Made by a program: the position numbers and the translations under genes
DNA from: Aurantiacibacter arachoides
Lineage (GTDB): Bacteria; Pseudomonadota; Alphaproteobacteria; Sphingomonadales; Sphingomonadaceae
Assembly: GCF_009827335.1 (NCBI RefSeq)
Contig: NZ_WTYH01000001.1
Location: 2,393,501 to 2,457,500, forward strand
Length of the DNA stretch: 64,000 nt
Direction: 5' to 3'
The notes under the pieces: generated by a model
Told to the model about the DNA's origin: nothing
The model's database searches: none
The model's input: the letters and a program-made list of their open reading frames with translations, nothing else
Shown here: positions 15,077 to 21,952 of the stretch, piece by piece
Numbering within the stretch: position 1 is the first letter of the stretch
Layout of the letters: the number at the start of each line of letters is the position of its first letter

Positions 15077-15430
15077 ATGGCCAACCACACGATCACCGCA
15101 TCATCGATTACCGTTCATGGTCGCGGTTCTCTTATCCTGCCGTTCAAGCTTCGTTTGGAGAACGGTGATCAAATCGACATCAGCGCGCGCCCGATCTTTT
15201 TCGAAGTTGATGGCGTCCCCATTCGCGAACAGCTTTTGCCTGATCCTGCCGATCCGCTTGGTCTAATCCTGACGCTTGAGCGCACACAAATCATCACGTT
15301 GGGCACAGCGCCTTGTGCATTCGTGTTTGTGGATGAACGCCGATCGCAGGAAGACATTTACGAGGTGCTATGGGCGGGTACGATCAATCGATCGGGTTAC
15401 GTCGGCACACCTGACGAGGTCGCGGGCTAA
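15077..15430 (+). CDS. Hypothetical virion-type protein
   Basis: 117 residues, MANHTITASSITVHGRGSLILPFKL..., with a beta-rich pattern and hydrophobic alternation (LILTLERTQIITLGTAPCAFVFVD). No membrane span. Its TAA overlaps the ATG of the next gene (TAATG), so the two are translated together and probably act together, perhaps as baseplate or fibre accessory proteins. Confidence 0.5.
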   Translation: MANHTITASSITVHGRGSLILPFKLRLENGDQIDISARPIFFEVDGVPIREQLLPDPADPLGLILTLERTQIITLGTAPCAFVFVDERRSQEDIYEVLWAGTINRSGYVGTPDEVAG

Positions 15431-16446
15431 TGGCGATCACGATCACACAGACCAACGGAACGGTTGAAGTCACCAGTGGCACACCCGACGGCTACATCGT
15501 CGAATACAGCAACCAAGGTGCCACGGGCCCGTCAGGCAATGGCTTGGCGTCAGGGCCGTTCGATAGCCTTCAGTATAACGCCGCTGGCCTCTTGGCTGGC
15601 GCTGCCAAGTTGGCGGTTGGGCCGTCTGGCAACCTGTTGTTGGAAACGAACGCCACGCGGCCAGACGCGCCCACCACTGGCCTGAGTTTCTATGCGCGCC
15701 GTCGCGCTGGTGCAGACTGGCCCGAGTTTCAGCGCCCGAATGGTCGCGACTTCCCCGTGCAAGCCCATATGGGCCTAAATCGCGTGTCTTTCTGGGCACC
15801 GTCCACCTCTACCACCGTCAACACCGTGGGCATCCCCCGCACCCTCGTGGGCACCGCTTCGACGCCTGCCTTGGCGGCAACAAACCTTTCGACGATTGCG
15901 CGCCGCTGGCGTGTCACCAGTGCGGCCACGGCCAACGCCACGGCTGATGAACGCGCGGCCACCGCTGTGGCGTTCCGCACCCTCGTCGGTTTCACCTATA
16001 CCAATCGTTTCAGCCTTTTCGCCGTGCCTGAATTGTCACGCGCATTCTTTGGCATGTCCGCCACTACCGCCGCCTTTTCCGCGCTAACCTCGCCTACTGC
16101 ACTCTTGAACATGGTAGGTGTTGGTTTCGATCAAAGCACTGATACCAATTGGCAGATTTATCACAACAGCGCGGCTGGCGTTGCCACGAAAGTCGATCTC
16201 GGCCCCGATTTCGTGATCGATACCAGCGCTCTTCTAACGCTGATCATCTACTGCGGAGCCGACGGCGACCGTTTCCACGTGCGCCTTGTGAATGAAAGCA
16301 CACGGGCAGCGGTTGAATACGAAGCGATCGCCAACATACCCGCCGCAACACTGGGTCTCACCGTTCGCAACCACATGAACAACGGTGGCACCGCTGCCGC
16401 CTGCGCATACGATTGCAGCGGCGTTTATCTGGAAACGGATTACTGA
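15430..16446 (+). CDS. Phage fibre/virion surface protein
   Basis: 338 residues. The N terminus is Thr/Gly-rich with one collagen-like step (GATGPSGNG). The stretch GLSFYARRRAGADWPEFQRPNG and following FPVQAHMGLNRVSFWAP resembles a beta-structured domain found in many uncharacterised virion or receptor-binding proteins of siphophages and podophages; I recognise the pattern but cannot give a family name. Likely exposed on the particle. No signal peptide. Confidence 0.5.
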   Translation: MAITITQTNGTVEVTSGTPDGYIVEYSNQGATGPSGNGLASGPFDSLQYNAAGLLAGAAKLAVGPSGNLLLETNATRPDAPTTGLSFYARRRAGADWPEFQRPNGRDFPVQAHMGLNRVSFWAPSTSTTVNTVGIPRTLVGTASTPALAATNLSTIARRWRVTSAATANATADERAATAVAFRTLVGFTYTNRFSLFAVPELSRAFFGMSATTAAFSALTSPTALLNMVGVGFDQSTDTNWQIYHNSAAGVATKVDLGPDFVIDTSALLTLIIYCGADGDRFHVRLVNESTRAAVEYEAIANIPAATLGLTVRNHMNNGGTAAACAYDCSGVYLETDY

Positions 16447-16739
16447 TGCGCGCCGCGATCACCCTCACCCTTGCCCTTGCACTATCGGCCTGTGCAACCA
16501 CGCCAGCACCCGATCTTGGCGAAGCTGCACCAGTCAGCTTGCCCGATCTTCCCGCGAACCTCGATCAGCCCGCCCAACCCTTGCCGCCCTCTCGTGCCAC
16601 GACGCTCGCTGAATTGGTCGAGGAAGGCATTAACGATGATGCGCGCTACAACTCCCTTCGCACCCGCTACGACGCACTGTTGGGGCTCTATAAGTGCGCC
16701 AAGGAAGCGATCGAGAACCGTCAGCAACCTAACTGTTAA
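16446..16739 (+). CDS. Outer-membrane spanin-like lipoprotein (Rz1-type)
   Basis: 97 residues from ATG 16446. A lipoprotein signal ends in the lipobox LSAC (ITLTLALALSAC). A Pro-rich linker follows (LPDLPANLDQPAQPLPP), then a helix (DARYNSLRTRYDALLGLYKCAKEAIENR). Lipidation, Pro-rich linker and small size fit an o-spanin anchored in the outer membrane that meets the coiled coil of the 14734 product. The assignment rests on architecture, since spanins diverge fast. Confidence 0.65.
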   Translation: MRAAITLTLALALSACATTPAPDLGEAAPVSLPDLPANLDQPAQPLPPSRATTLAELVEEGINDDARYNSLRTRYDALLGLYKCAKEAIENRQQPNC

Positions 16740-16990
16740 CGAACGCCCGCTTTCACCTTACTGACATAGCTGACAGACACACCAGCGGCCTCGGCAATCT
16801 CACATTGCTTCAGCTTGCCCTCGCGCAACAGCGCGATCACGGTCGAGCGCTTGTCGCCAGCACCTTCGCGCTTTTTCCAAACGATAATCAGCTTTCGTGG
16901 CGAAGGCGGGTTCGCATTCACTTCGCGCAAGAGTTTATCCCACGCTTCAGGCGTCAAACGGGCAAGTTTCTCAATATCGGTGATCATCAT
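16736..16990 (-). CDS. Small helix-turn-helix regulator inside the lysis block
   Basis: 84 residues, starting MMITDIEKLARL or one codon later. The C-terminal segment ALLREGKLKQCEIAEAAGVSVSYVSKVKAG is a clear helix-turn-helix. It is on the opposite strand between the o-spanin and endolysin genes, and its start lies 43 bases from the endolysin start, so a shared divergent control region is likely. It could repress lysis genes in the lysogen. No other phage repressor was recognised apart from the winged-helix protein at 18718. Confidence 0.65.
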   Translation of the reverse strand: MMITDIEKLARLTPEAWDKLLREVNANPPSPRKLIIVWKKREGAGDKRSTVIALLREGKLKQCEIAEAAGVSVSYVSKVKAGVR

Positions 16991-17021
16991 TTAATTATCG
17001 CAATAGTTCACCGCTTTGTCT

Positions 17022-17027
17022 TAAATA
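17022..17027 (+). promoter_or_regulatory. TAAATA box, N5 before ATG 17033
   Basis: CTTAAATA-ccaag-ATG; here T replaces the usual C before the box. Confidence 0.5.
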
Positions 17028-17032
17028 CCAAG

Positions 17033-17464
17033 ATGAAGTATTTCACCTTTGAAGAGTTGTGTCGTTCACAGTCTGCCACACGGTTTGGCATTAACAACCG
17101 TCCCTCGGCACAAGTGCGTAAGAACCTTGAAGCTTTGGTCGAGAACATCCTTGACCCTCTTCGCGAACATTTCGGCCCAGTCACCGTGTCGAGTGGTTAT
17201 CGCAGCCCAACCCTTAACGCCCGTATCGGCGGCGCGAAGACGTCTCAGCACGTATTCGGCCAAGCCGCTGACATCAGCATCAACGGTGTTGCCGATCGTG
17301 ACGTTGCGATCTTCATTCGTGACAACCTGCCGTTCGATCAGGTGATCTTGGAATTCCCGCCCACTGGTTGGGTGCACGTCAGCTATTCGACACGCCTTCG
17401 CGGGGAAACCCTCACCGCTCGCAAGATCAACGGGCGCACCGTCTACACGAAAGGCCTACTATGA
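17033..17464 (+). CDS. Endolysin, M15-type D-Ala peptidase
   Basis: 143 residues from ATG 17033. The zinc-peptidase signature is complete: SSGYRSPTLN, SQHVFGQAADI (His and Asp ligands) and GWVHVSY (second His). This is the single-domain VanY/M15A-like endolysin that cuts peptide cross-links. No signal peptide or cell-wall domain, so a holin is needed for release; candidates are the membrane genes at 40835-41920. The frame is open much further upstream, but the box and start codon fix this start. Confidence 0.88.
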   Translation: MKYFTFEELCRSQSATRFGINNRPSAQVRKNLEALVENILDPLREHFGPVTVSSGYRSPTLNARIGGAKTSQHVFGQAADISINGVADRDVAIFIRDNLPFDQVILEFPPTGWVHVSYSTRLRGETLTARKINGRTVYTKGLL

Positions 17465-17619
17465 ACATTTTTGAAGAGACGATCGAGAACGACACCGCGC
17501 CCGCAACCGTCACCATCGACGGCGACGCTTACATGATGGCGCTGACGCTCTTGGAAGAAAGCGAATGTCCAAACGCGCAATACGTTCGGATGAAGCTTCG
17601 CGGCGCGATTGTTGACTAA
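17461..17619 (+). CDS. Small acidic phage protein, 52 residues
   Basis: MNIFEETIENDTAPATVTID... ; its ATG overlaps the endolysin stop (ATGA), so it depends on coupled translation. No membrane span, hence not a holin. Function unknown. Confidence 0.55.
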   Translation: MNIFEETIENDTAPATVTIDGDAYMMALTLLEESECPNAQYVRMKLRGAIVD

Positions 17620-17672
17620 CTGATCAAACGAGATCATCGCCGTTCACCATCGACCATGATGGAGAACAGACG

Positions 17673-18110
17673 ATGGATTTCTTGAAGTTTGCTGAGAAAG
17701 ACCCTGATGCCGCTTGGCGCTCGGCGGGTGCCAAGTCCAAGGATGTTGTGGCCGAACGTCGCAACAAGACGATCGAGGGCATCGACGCCACGATCAAGCA
17801 ACTGAAGGCTGGCGAAGAGAACCCGCCGAGGGGCTGGTATAAAATGAAGGGCACACACGCCCGCGTCAGCATTCGCAGCGGGCGGCAGCTTATCCCGTTC
17901 AATGGCCAGACGCACTTAGTGGTGCCGCGTGAAAAGGCGCTAGACTTTTACCAAGGCGCATTGAAGGCCGCGAAGGCTGGCGATCTCGACGATACCATCA
18001 CAGCCGCCTTTGATGATGATACGGACAAGCCCAAGACCAAGCGGGCTGGTTGGTCGCCAGAAAGGCGTGCGGCGCATCAGGCGAAGATGGCTGAAAAGGC
18101 CAAGAAATAA
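17673..18110 (+). CDS. Basic phage protein of unknown function
   Basis: 145 residues; GGAG stands ten bases before ATG 17673. The first half is helical (VVAERRNKTIEGIDATIKQLKAG), the middle contains MKGTHARVSIRSGRQLIPF, and the tail is Lys/Arg/Ala-rich (TKRAGWSPERRAAHQAKMAEKAKK), like DNA- or RNA-binding tails of nucleoid proteins. A strong terminator follows. Confidence 0.6.
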   Translation: MDFLKFAEKDPDAAWRSAGAKSKDVVAERRNKTIEGIDATIKQLKAGEENPPRGWYKMKGTHARVSIRSGRQLIPFNGQTHLVVPREKALDFYQGALKAAKAGDLDDTITAAFDDDTDKPKTKRAGWSPERRAAHQAKMAEKAKK

Positions 18111-18131
18111 GACTGAGACGAGAACGATCGA

Positions 18132-18158
18132 GGGGAAGGCCCGGGCCTTCCCCTTTTT
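18132..18158 (+). terminator. Intrinsic terminator between convergent units
   Basis: GGGGAAGGC and GCCTTCCCC with a four-base loop, followed by TTTTT. It ends five bases before the stop codon of the leftward lipoprotein gene. Confidence 0.85.
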
Positions 18159-18162
18159 CGTG

Positions 18163-18522
18163 TCAGTAAGGCATTTCGAGACAAGCGTTATACGCCGCCA
18201 CGGTGGCGTTATACCGCTCCATTTCCGTGGTGATGTCGATGCCTTCAAGCGAGTTGGAGGCCATGCAATCCTTCCTTGCACGGTATTTCTCAATCGCCTC
18301 GCCAACCGTGGCCGATCGAATGCCCTTCGATAGCGGGTTCACGTTGGCCATCATCAATTCAGACCACGTACCGCGATCATCGGGCTCAAGCCCGTCGCGA
18401 ATCTCGATCATCGCCGCACTGTCATCACTCGACGGGATAGGCATTTCGTAAACGTTCGGGGCGGCGGCATCGCAGCCCGTCAGCACCATCGCAGCCAGCG
18501 CCGCCCTAAAAATCATCTTCAC
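18163..18522 (-). CDS. Phage-encoded lipoprotein
   Basis: 119 residues with a lipoprotein signal ending at the lipobox VLTGC (MKMIFRAALAAMVLTGC). The mature part is helical with two more cysteines (KDCMAS, YNACLEM). It is the last gene of a leftward three-gene operon inserted between rightward late genes, the usual place for lysogenic-conversion cargo. Lipoproteins expressed from prophages often block superinfection, but nothing here proves that role. Confidence 0.6.
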   Translation of the reverse strand: MKMIFRAALAAMVLTGCDAAAPNVYEMPIPSSDDSAAMIEIRDGLEPDDRGTWSELMMANVNPLSKGIRSATVGEAIEKYRARKDCMASNSLEGIDITTEMERYNATVAAYNACLEMPY

Positions 18523-18718
18523 CGTTCATTTCCTTCCACTTGTCAGCTACATTCTTGGGCGGGATAAATTCGGGCATCCCCCAACCGTCCTTGCCCTTAT
18601 GGCTCAATTCCAACGCCGTCCAACGGCAGCGGCCTTGACTACACTCGACCGAAACGATCGCCCAGTCGCCTTCCTGCCAAACGATCTTGGCGGGCTCTTT
18701 CACAAGCGCGTAAGACAT
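18506..18718 (-). CDS. Small hypothetical protein of the leftward operon
   Basis: 70 residues, MSYALVKEPAKIVWQEGDW..., with WAIVSVECSQGRCRWTALELSHKGKDGWG. Its ATG overlaps the stop of the winged-helix gene (TGATG), and its end overlaps the lipoprotein start. The frame continues upstream, but only within the neighbouring gene. Function unknown. Confidence 0.55.
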   Translation of the reverse strand: MSYALVKEPAKIVWQEGDWAIVSVECSQGRCRWTALELSHKGKDGWGMPEFIPPKNVADKWKEMNGEDDF

Positions 18719-19086
18719 CAGGCACCACCAAACGGTGCAAGAGTTGCGTCGATACGCTCGACCTCGGCCATAAGCTGGGCACGGTGCGCCCTCGCCTGAT
18801 CGACCATCGCCGAAAGTTGCTCGCAAAGATCGCCATCACCATTAGGGTTGATCGTCTGCACTGGTGCCACGCGCGGCGCATCGGCCAGCTTGTAAACCAA
18901 ACGGTTCTTGTCGCGATCGATCGTCACCTTACCCGCCTCGGCCATTTCCTTCAGCCGTGACGCGATGGTCGACCGCTTGGCAACACGATCGCTGACGATC
19001 TTCGCGATCTCAGTGCGCGACATCGGCTTACCCGATGCCATCGCCTTCCCGATCGCTTCATATTGCCGCTCAAAACTCTTGAACAT
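18718..19086 (-). CDS. Winged-helix DNA-binding protein
   Basis: 122 residues from ATG 19086 (GTG one codon earlier possible); AAAGAGG precedes. The segment MSRTEIAKIVSDRVAKRSTIASRLKEMAEAGKVTIDRDKNRLVYKL is a winged helix, followed by a coiled coil (LCEQLSAMVDQARAHRAQLMAEVERI). It heads the leftward lipoprotein operon and diverges from terL, so it may control one or both. A lysogeny-control role is possible. Confidence 0.6.
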   Translation of the reverse strand: MFKSFERQYEAIGKAMASGKPMSRTEIAKIVSDRVAKRSTIASRLKEMAEAGKVTIDRDKNRLVYKLADAPRVAPVQTINPNGDGDLCEQLSAMVDQARAHRAQLMAEVERIDATLAPFGGA

Positions 19087-19235
19087 CACTATACCTCTTT
19101 AACTAGATTGAACCCGCCAACTGACGATCAAGATATCCTAAGCGATCAGGCGCGCAAGAGGGTGGGCCTCGCTGATCACGTCGCCATTTTCACCATACTA
19201 CCTTTTATCAGCGACGTTTGATCAAGCCTTTTGGC

Positions 19236-19241
19236 TAAATA
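19236..19241 (+). promoter_or_regulatory. TAAATA box, N4 before GTG 19246
   Basis: GGCTAAATA-tcgg-GTG. An upstream in-frame TTG (19231) would place the box inside the coding sequence; the constant spacing argues for GTG 19246. Confidence 0.6.
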
Positions 19242-19245
19242 TCGG

Positions 19246-20589
19246 GTGCTTATCTATAACCCGATTCAGCTTGAAGCTGAGAAACTTGCCCTTGATCCTA
19301 ATCTGACGACCGTTCTTTTTCGCGGCGGCACGGGTTCGGGTAAAACCGTGTTCGTCTGTAGTCAGATGATTATCCGCGCGCTGACTTATGCCAATTCTCG
19401 GCTGATTTGTTTTCGCGCAACATCAGTCGAAGCGCGCGACATGCTCTTCAACGCAACATTCCCTGAAACGCTCAATATGATGATGGAAGCGTCACAGGGC
19501 ACGGCGTGGGCGGCGCTCGATCAAAAGGGAATGATCACACGCGACCCGATGACGGTGCGATTCGACAACGGTTCATCGATCAGGTTCGCAGGGTTGGATG
19601 ACAATGCCTCGATCGCCAAAATCCTAGGTGCGGACTTTGGCACGGCGTTCATCAGCGAGTGCCAAAACATCGACACGTATCGCGTGGTGCAGCGCGTAAA
19701 AGGCCGTCTTCGCCAACGTCTATTTGACGAAGCTGGCAAACCGATGGTGCCCAAGCTTTTCCTCGATTGTAACCCGCCCAGCAAACGACATTGGACATAC
19801 AAGGTATTCAAGGAAGACCTTCACCCGATCACAGGCAACCCGCTCAAAAACCCTGAGACGTTCGCCGAGATCAAGATGAACGCTGAGCACAACTTGGCGA
19901 ACCTGTCTGACGGCTACCTCGACGGTATGGATTATGACGCCCGCGAACATCAACAGATGGTTAACGGCGAATGGTATGACGAGGTCGATAACCCGCTCTT
20001 CAGCGGCGAAGACATCGCGGCTTGCCGTTTGCCACAACGATTTGGTGCCGACGATTGCACCGATCTCGTGCGCGTCGTGGTTGCCGTCGATCCTGCCGTC
20101 ACCGCCAAGGAAGGCTCAGACGAAACGGGTATCATCGTTGTCGGCATCGACGATCAACAGCACGGTTATGTCTTGGAAGACGTGTCAGGTGTCTACACGC
20201 CGCATCAGTGGGCAACCAAGGCGTGTGAGGCTTACGATCGCTGGAAGGCAGACAAGGTTGTTGCCGAGAAAAACCAAGGCGGCGACATGGTGCAACACAC
20301 CCTTCGCACCGCCAACCCGAACGTGCCCGTCGAGTTGATCAACGCGTCACGATCGAAAGAGATCAGGGCGGAATCTACCAGCACCGCTTACCGTCAGCGT
20401 CGCATCCACCATTGCGGCACGTTCCCTGAATTGGAAAACCAACTGTTGTCTTTCGAGACTGGTTTTGATCGTCGACGCAAAGGTTCGCCCGATCGTCTCG
20501 ACGCCCTCGTGCACGGGTTCAACGCCATCCTCTTCACCGATGTAAGAAACAACACCGCCAAGATGGAGCGGGTCAAACATTTCTGGTGA
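19246..20589 (+). CDS. terL: Terminase large subunit
   Basis: 447 residues from GTG 19246. ATPase: Walker A LFRGGTGSGKT, Walker B region FGTAFISECQNI, coupling region LFLDCNPPSKRHW. Nuclease: VVVAVDPAVTAKEGSDETGIIVV (first Asp), VVAEKNQGGDMV and a C-terminal RLDALVHGFNAILF (metal-binding Asp). This enzyme drives DNA into the prohead and cuts it. Length is typical. The next gene is the portal. Confidence 0.93.
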   Translation: MLIYNPIQLEAEKLALDPNLTTVLFRGGTGSGKTVFVCSQMIIRALTYANSRLICFRATSVEARDMLFNATFPETLNMMMEASQGTAWAALDQKGMITRDPMTVRFDNGSSIRFAGLDDNASIAKILGADFGTAFISECQNIDTYRVVQRVKGRLRQRLFDEAGKPMVPKLFLDCNPPSKRHWTYKVFKEDLHPITGNPLKNPETFAEIKMNAEHNLANLSDGYLDGMDYDAREHQQMVNGEWYDEVDNPLFSGEDIAACRLPQRFGADDCTDLVRVVVAVDPAVTAKEGSDETGIIVVGIDDQQHGYVLEDVSGVYTPHQWATKACEAYDRWKADKVVAEKNQGGDMVQHTLRTANPNVPVELINASRSKEIRAESTSTAYRQRRIHHCGTFPELENQLLSFETGFDRRRKGSPDRLDALVHGFNAILFTDVRNNTAKMERVKHFW

Positions 20590-20600
20590 AGCCGATCGCC

Positions 20601-20606
20601 TAAATA
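20601..20606 (+). promoter_or_regulatory. TAAATA box, N4 before ATG 20611
   Basis: GCCTAAATA-gatg-ATG. The first ATG (20608) is only one base after the box, so 20611 fits the constant spacing. Confidence 0.6.
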
Positions 20607-20610
20607 GATG

Positions 20611-21945
20611 ATGATCGACACCTATGACGAAAAGCGCGCCGTAAAGCTCCCACTTTGGAAGCGCAACCGCGACCACACCAGTGGCACTGACGCGGTCAAA
20701 ACCGCCCGCACGGAATACCTGCCGCTCGTTGGCGCAATGGAAGGGCCCGAATATCTGGCGCACTTAGCGATGGTTGAATACAAGCCCGCAGCCGCCCGCA
20801 CCTTGGCCAGTCACGTCGGTCTCGTCTTTCGTAAGCCCGCGACGATCTCACCAGACGGCCCGATTAAAGACCTCTGCAACGTCATCGAAGCCGATGGCAG
20901 CGACATCACGACCTTGGCCAAGTGGGCGCTTCGCGAATACAGCGTCACCAACGACGGCGGCATCCTGATCGATCACCCTGTCATGCCCGATGGGCTCAGT
21001 CTTGCCGCCGCCTTGGCGCTCGATCTTCGCCCCTTCGCATCGCGCTACACCGCTGAAATGATCTTGTCGGTGCAAACTTCCGTTATTGGTGGGCGCAAGA
21101 AGATCAGCCGTGTCGTGCTGAAGGATGATGAAAAGACTTTCCGCGAACTGACTCTTGAGAACGGAGTTTACACCATCACCGTGCACACCAAGGACGGTGG
21201 CAGGATCACCGAAACGAAGTCGCAGCCGACCGTGAACGGCAAGCCGCTGACATCGATTCCTTTTGTACATCTAGCCGATGGTGAAGATCACGCCGCATTT
21301 TCCGATATCGTGAACACCAACGTGACGCACTACCTGACAGCCGCCGAGTTGGCGACGGCGCTGAAGTGGTGCGCCAAACCTCGCCTAACGATCGTCGGCC
21401 TACCTGATGACGTCGCGCTTGATCACGACCCCGCGATCGCGTGGCGCTTCAGCGACAAGGACACGAAGGTGGAATATAACGAATTCAAAGGCACGGGCAT
21501 CGTTGCGATCGAGCGTCAACTTGACCGTCTGGTGAAGAGCATGGCCGAACAGGGTCTTCGCCTATTGATGGCCGAACAAGCACCCGCCGAGGCCGCTGAG
21601 ACGGCCCAGCGCCGCGAAGCGTCAGAAAACTCGATCCTTGCATCCCACGCGCACCATATATCGACCAAGCTGACGGCGGTGTTGCGCTTCATCGCGACAT
21701 GGCTGGGCTTAGAAAACGATCGAACGATGATCGCGTTGAACGTCGATTTCATTCCTTCGACCGTTGACCCGCAAGTGTTGCAGCAACTGGTGGCGCTTAA
21801 TCAGGCTGGCAAGCTTTCCGATCGACAGTTGTTCATCAACCTTCAGAAGGGCGAGATCATCAGCGGCGACGTTGATTTCGATCAGCATCAGGTCGAATTG
21901 GAGAACACAGTCATCGACCCGCCGATTGATGACGATCTCGCCTAA
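20611..21945 (+). CDS. Portal protein (DUF4055-like)
   Basis: 444 residues from ATG 20611. It follows terL and precedes the MuF gene, the standard portal position. The sequence matches the DUF4055-type portal style: YLPLVGAMEGPEYLAHLAMVEYKPAAARTLASHVGLVFRK at the start, NDGGILIDHP, an extended beta wing, IVAIERQLDRLVKSMAEQGLRLL (crown helix), and a C-terminal helix QVLQQLVALNQAGKLSDRQL. It would form the dodecameric ring for DNA entry. Confidence 0.85.
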   Translation: MIDTYDEKRAVKLPLWKRNRDHTSGTDAVKTARTEYLPLVGAMEGPEYLAHLAMVEYKPAAARTLASHVGLVFRKPATISPDGPIKDLCNVIEADGSDITTLAKWALREYSVTNDGGILIDHPVMPDGLSLAAALALDLRPFASRYTAEMILSVQTSVIGGRKKISRVVLKDDEKTFRELTLENGVYTITVHTKDGGRITETKSQPTVNGKPLTSIPFVHLADGEDHAAFSDIVNTNVTHYLTAAELATALKWCAKPRLTIVGLPDDVALDHDPAIAWRFSDKDTKVEYNEFKGTGIVAIERQLDRLVKSMAEQGLRLLMAEQAPAEAAETAQRREASENSILASHAHHISTKLTAVLRFIATWLGLENDRTMIALNVDFIPSTVDPQVLQQLVALNQAGKLSDRQLFINLQKGEIISGDVDFDQHQVELENTVIDPPIDDDLA

Positions 21946-21948
21946 ATA
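21943..21948 (+). promoter_or_regulatory. TAAATA box, N4 before GTG 21953
   Basis: GCCTAAATA-ggcg-GTG; its TAA is the portal stop codon. Confidence 0.6.
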
Positions 21949-21952
21949 GGCG

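Noticed and set aside
19231..19245. Upstream TTG start for terL
   Set aside because: It would put the TAAATA box inside the gene; the constant N4 spacing supports GTG 19246.
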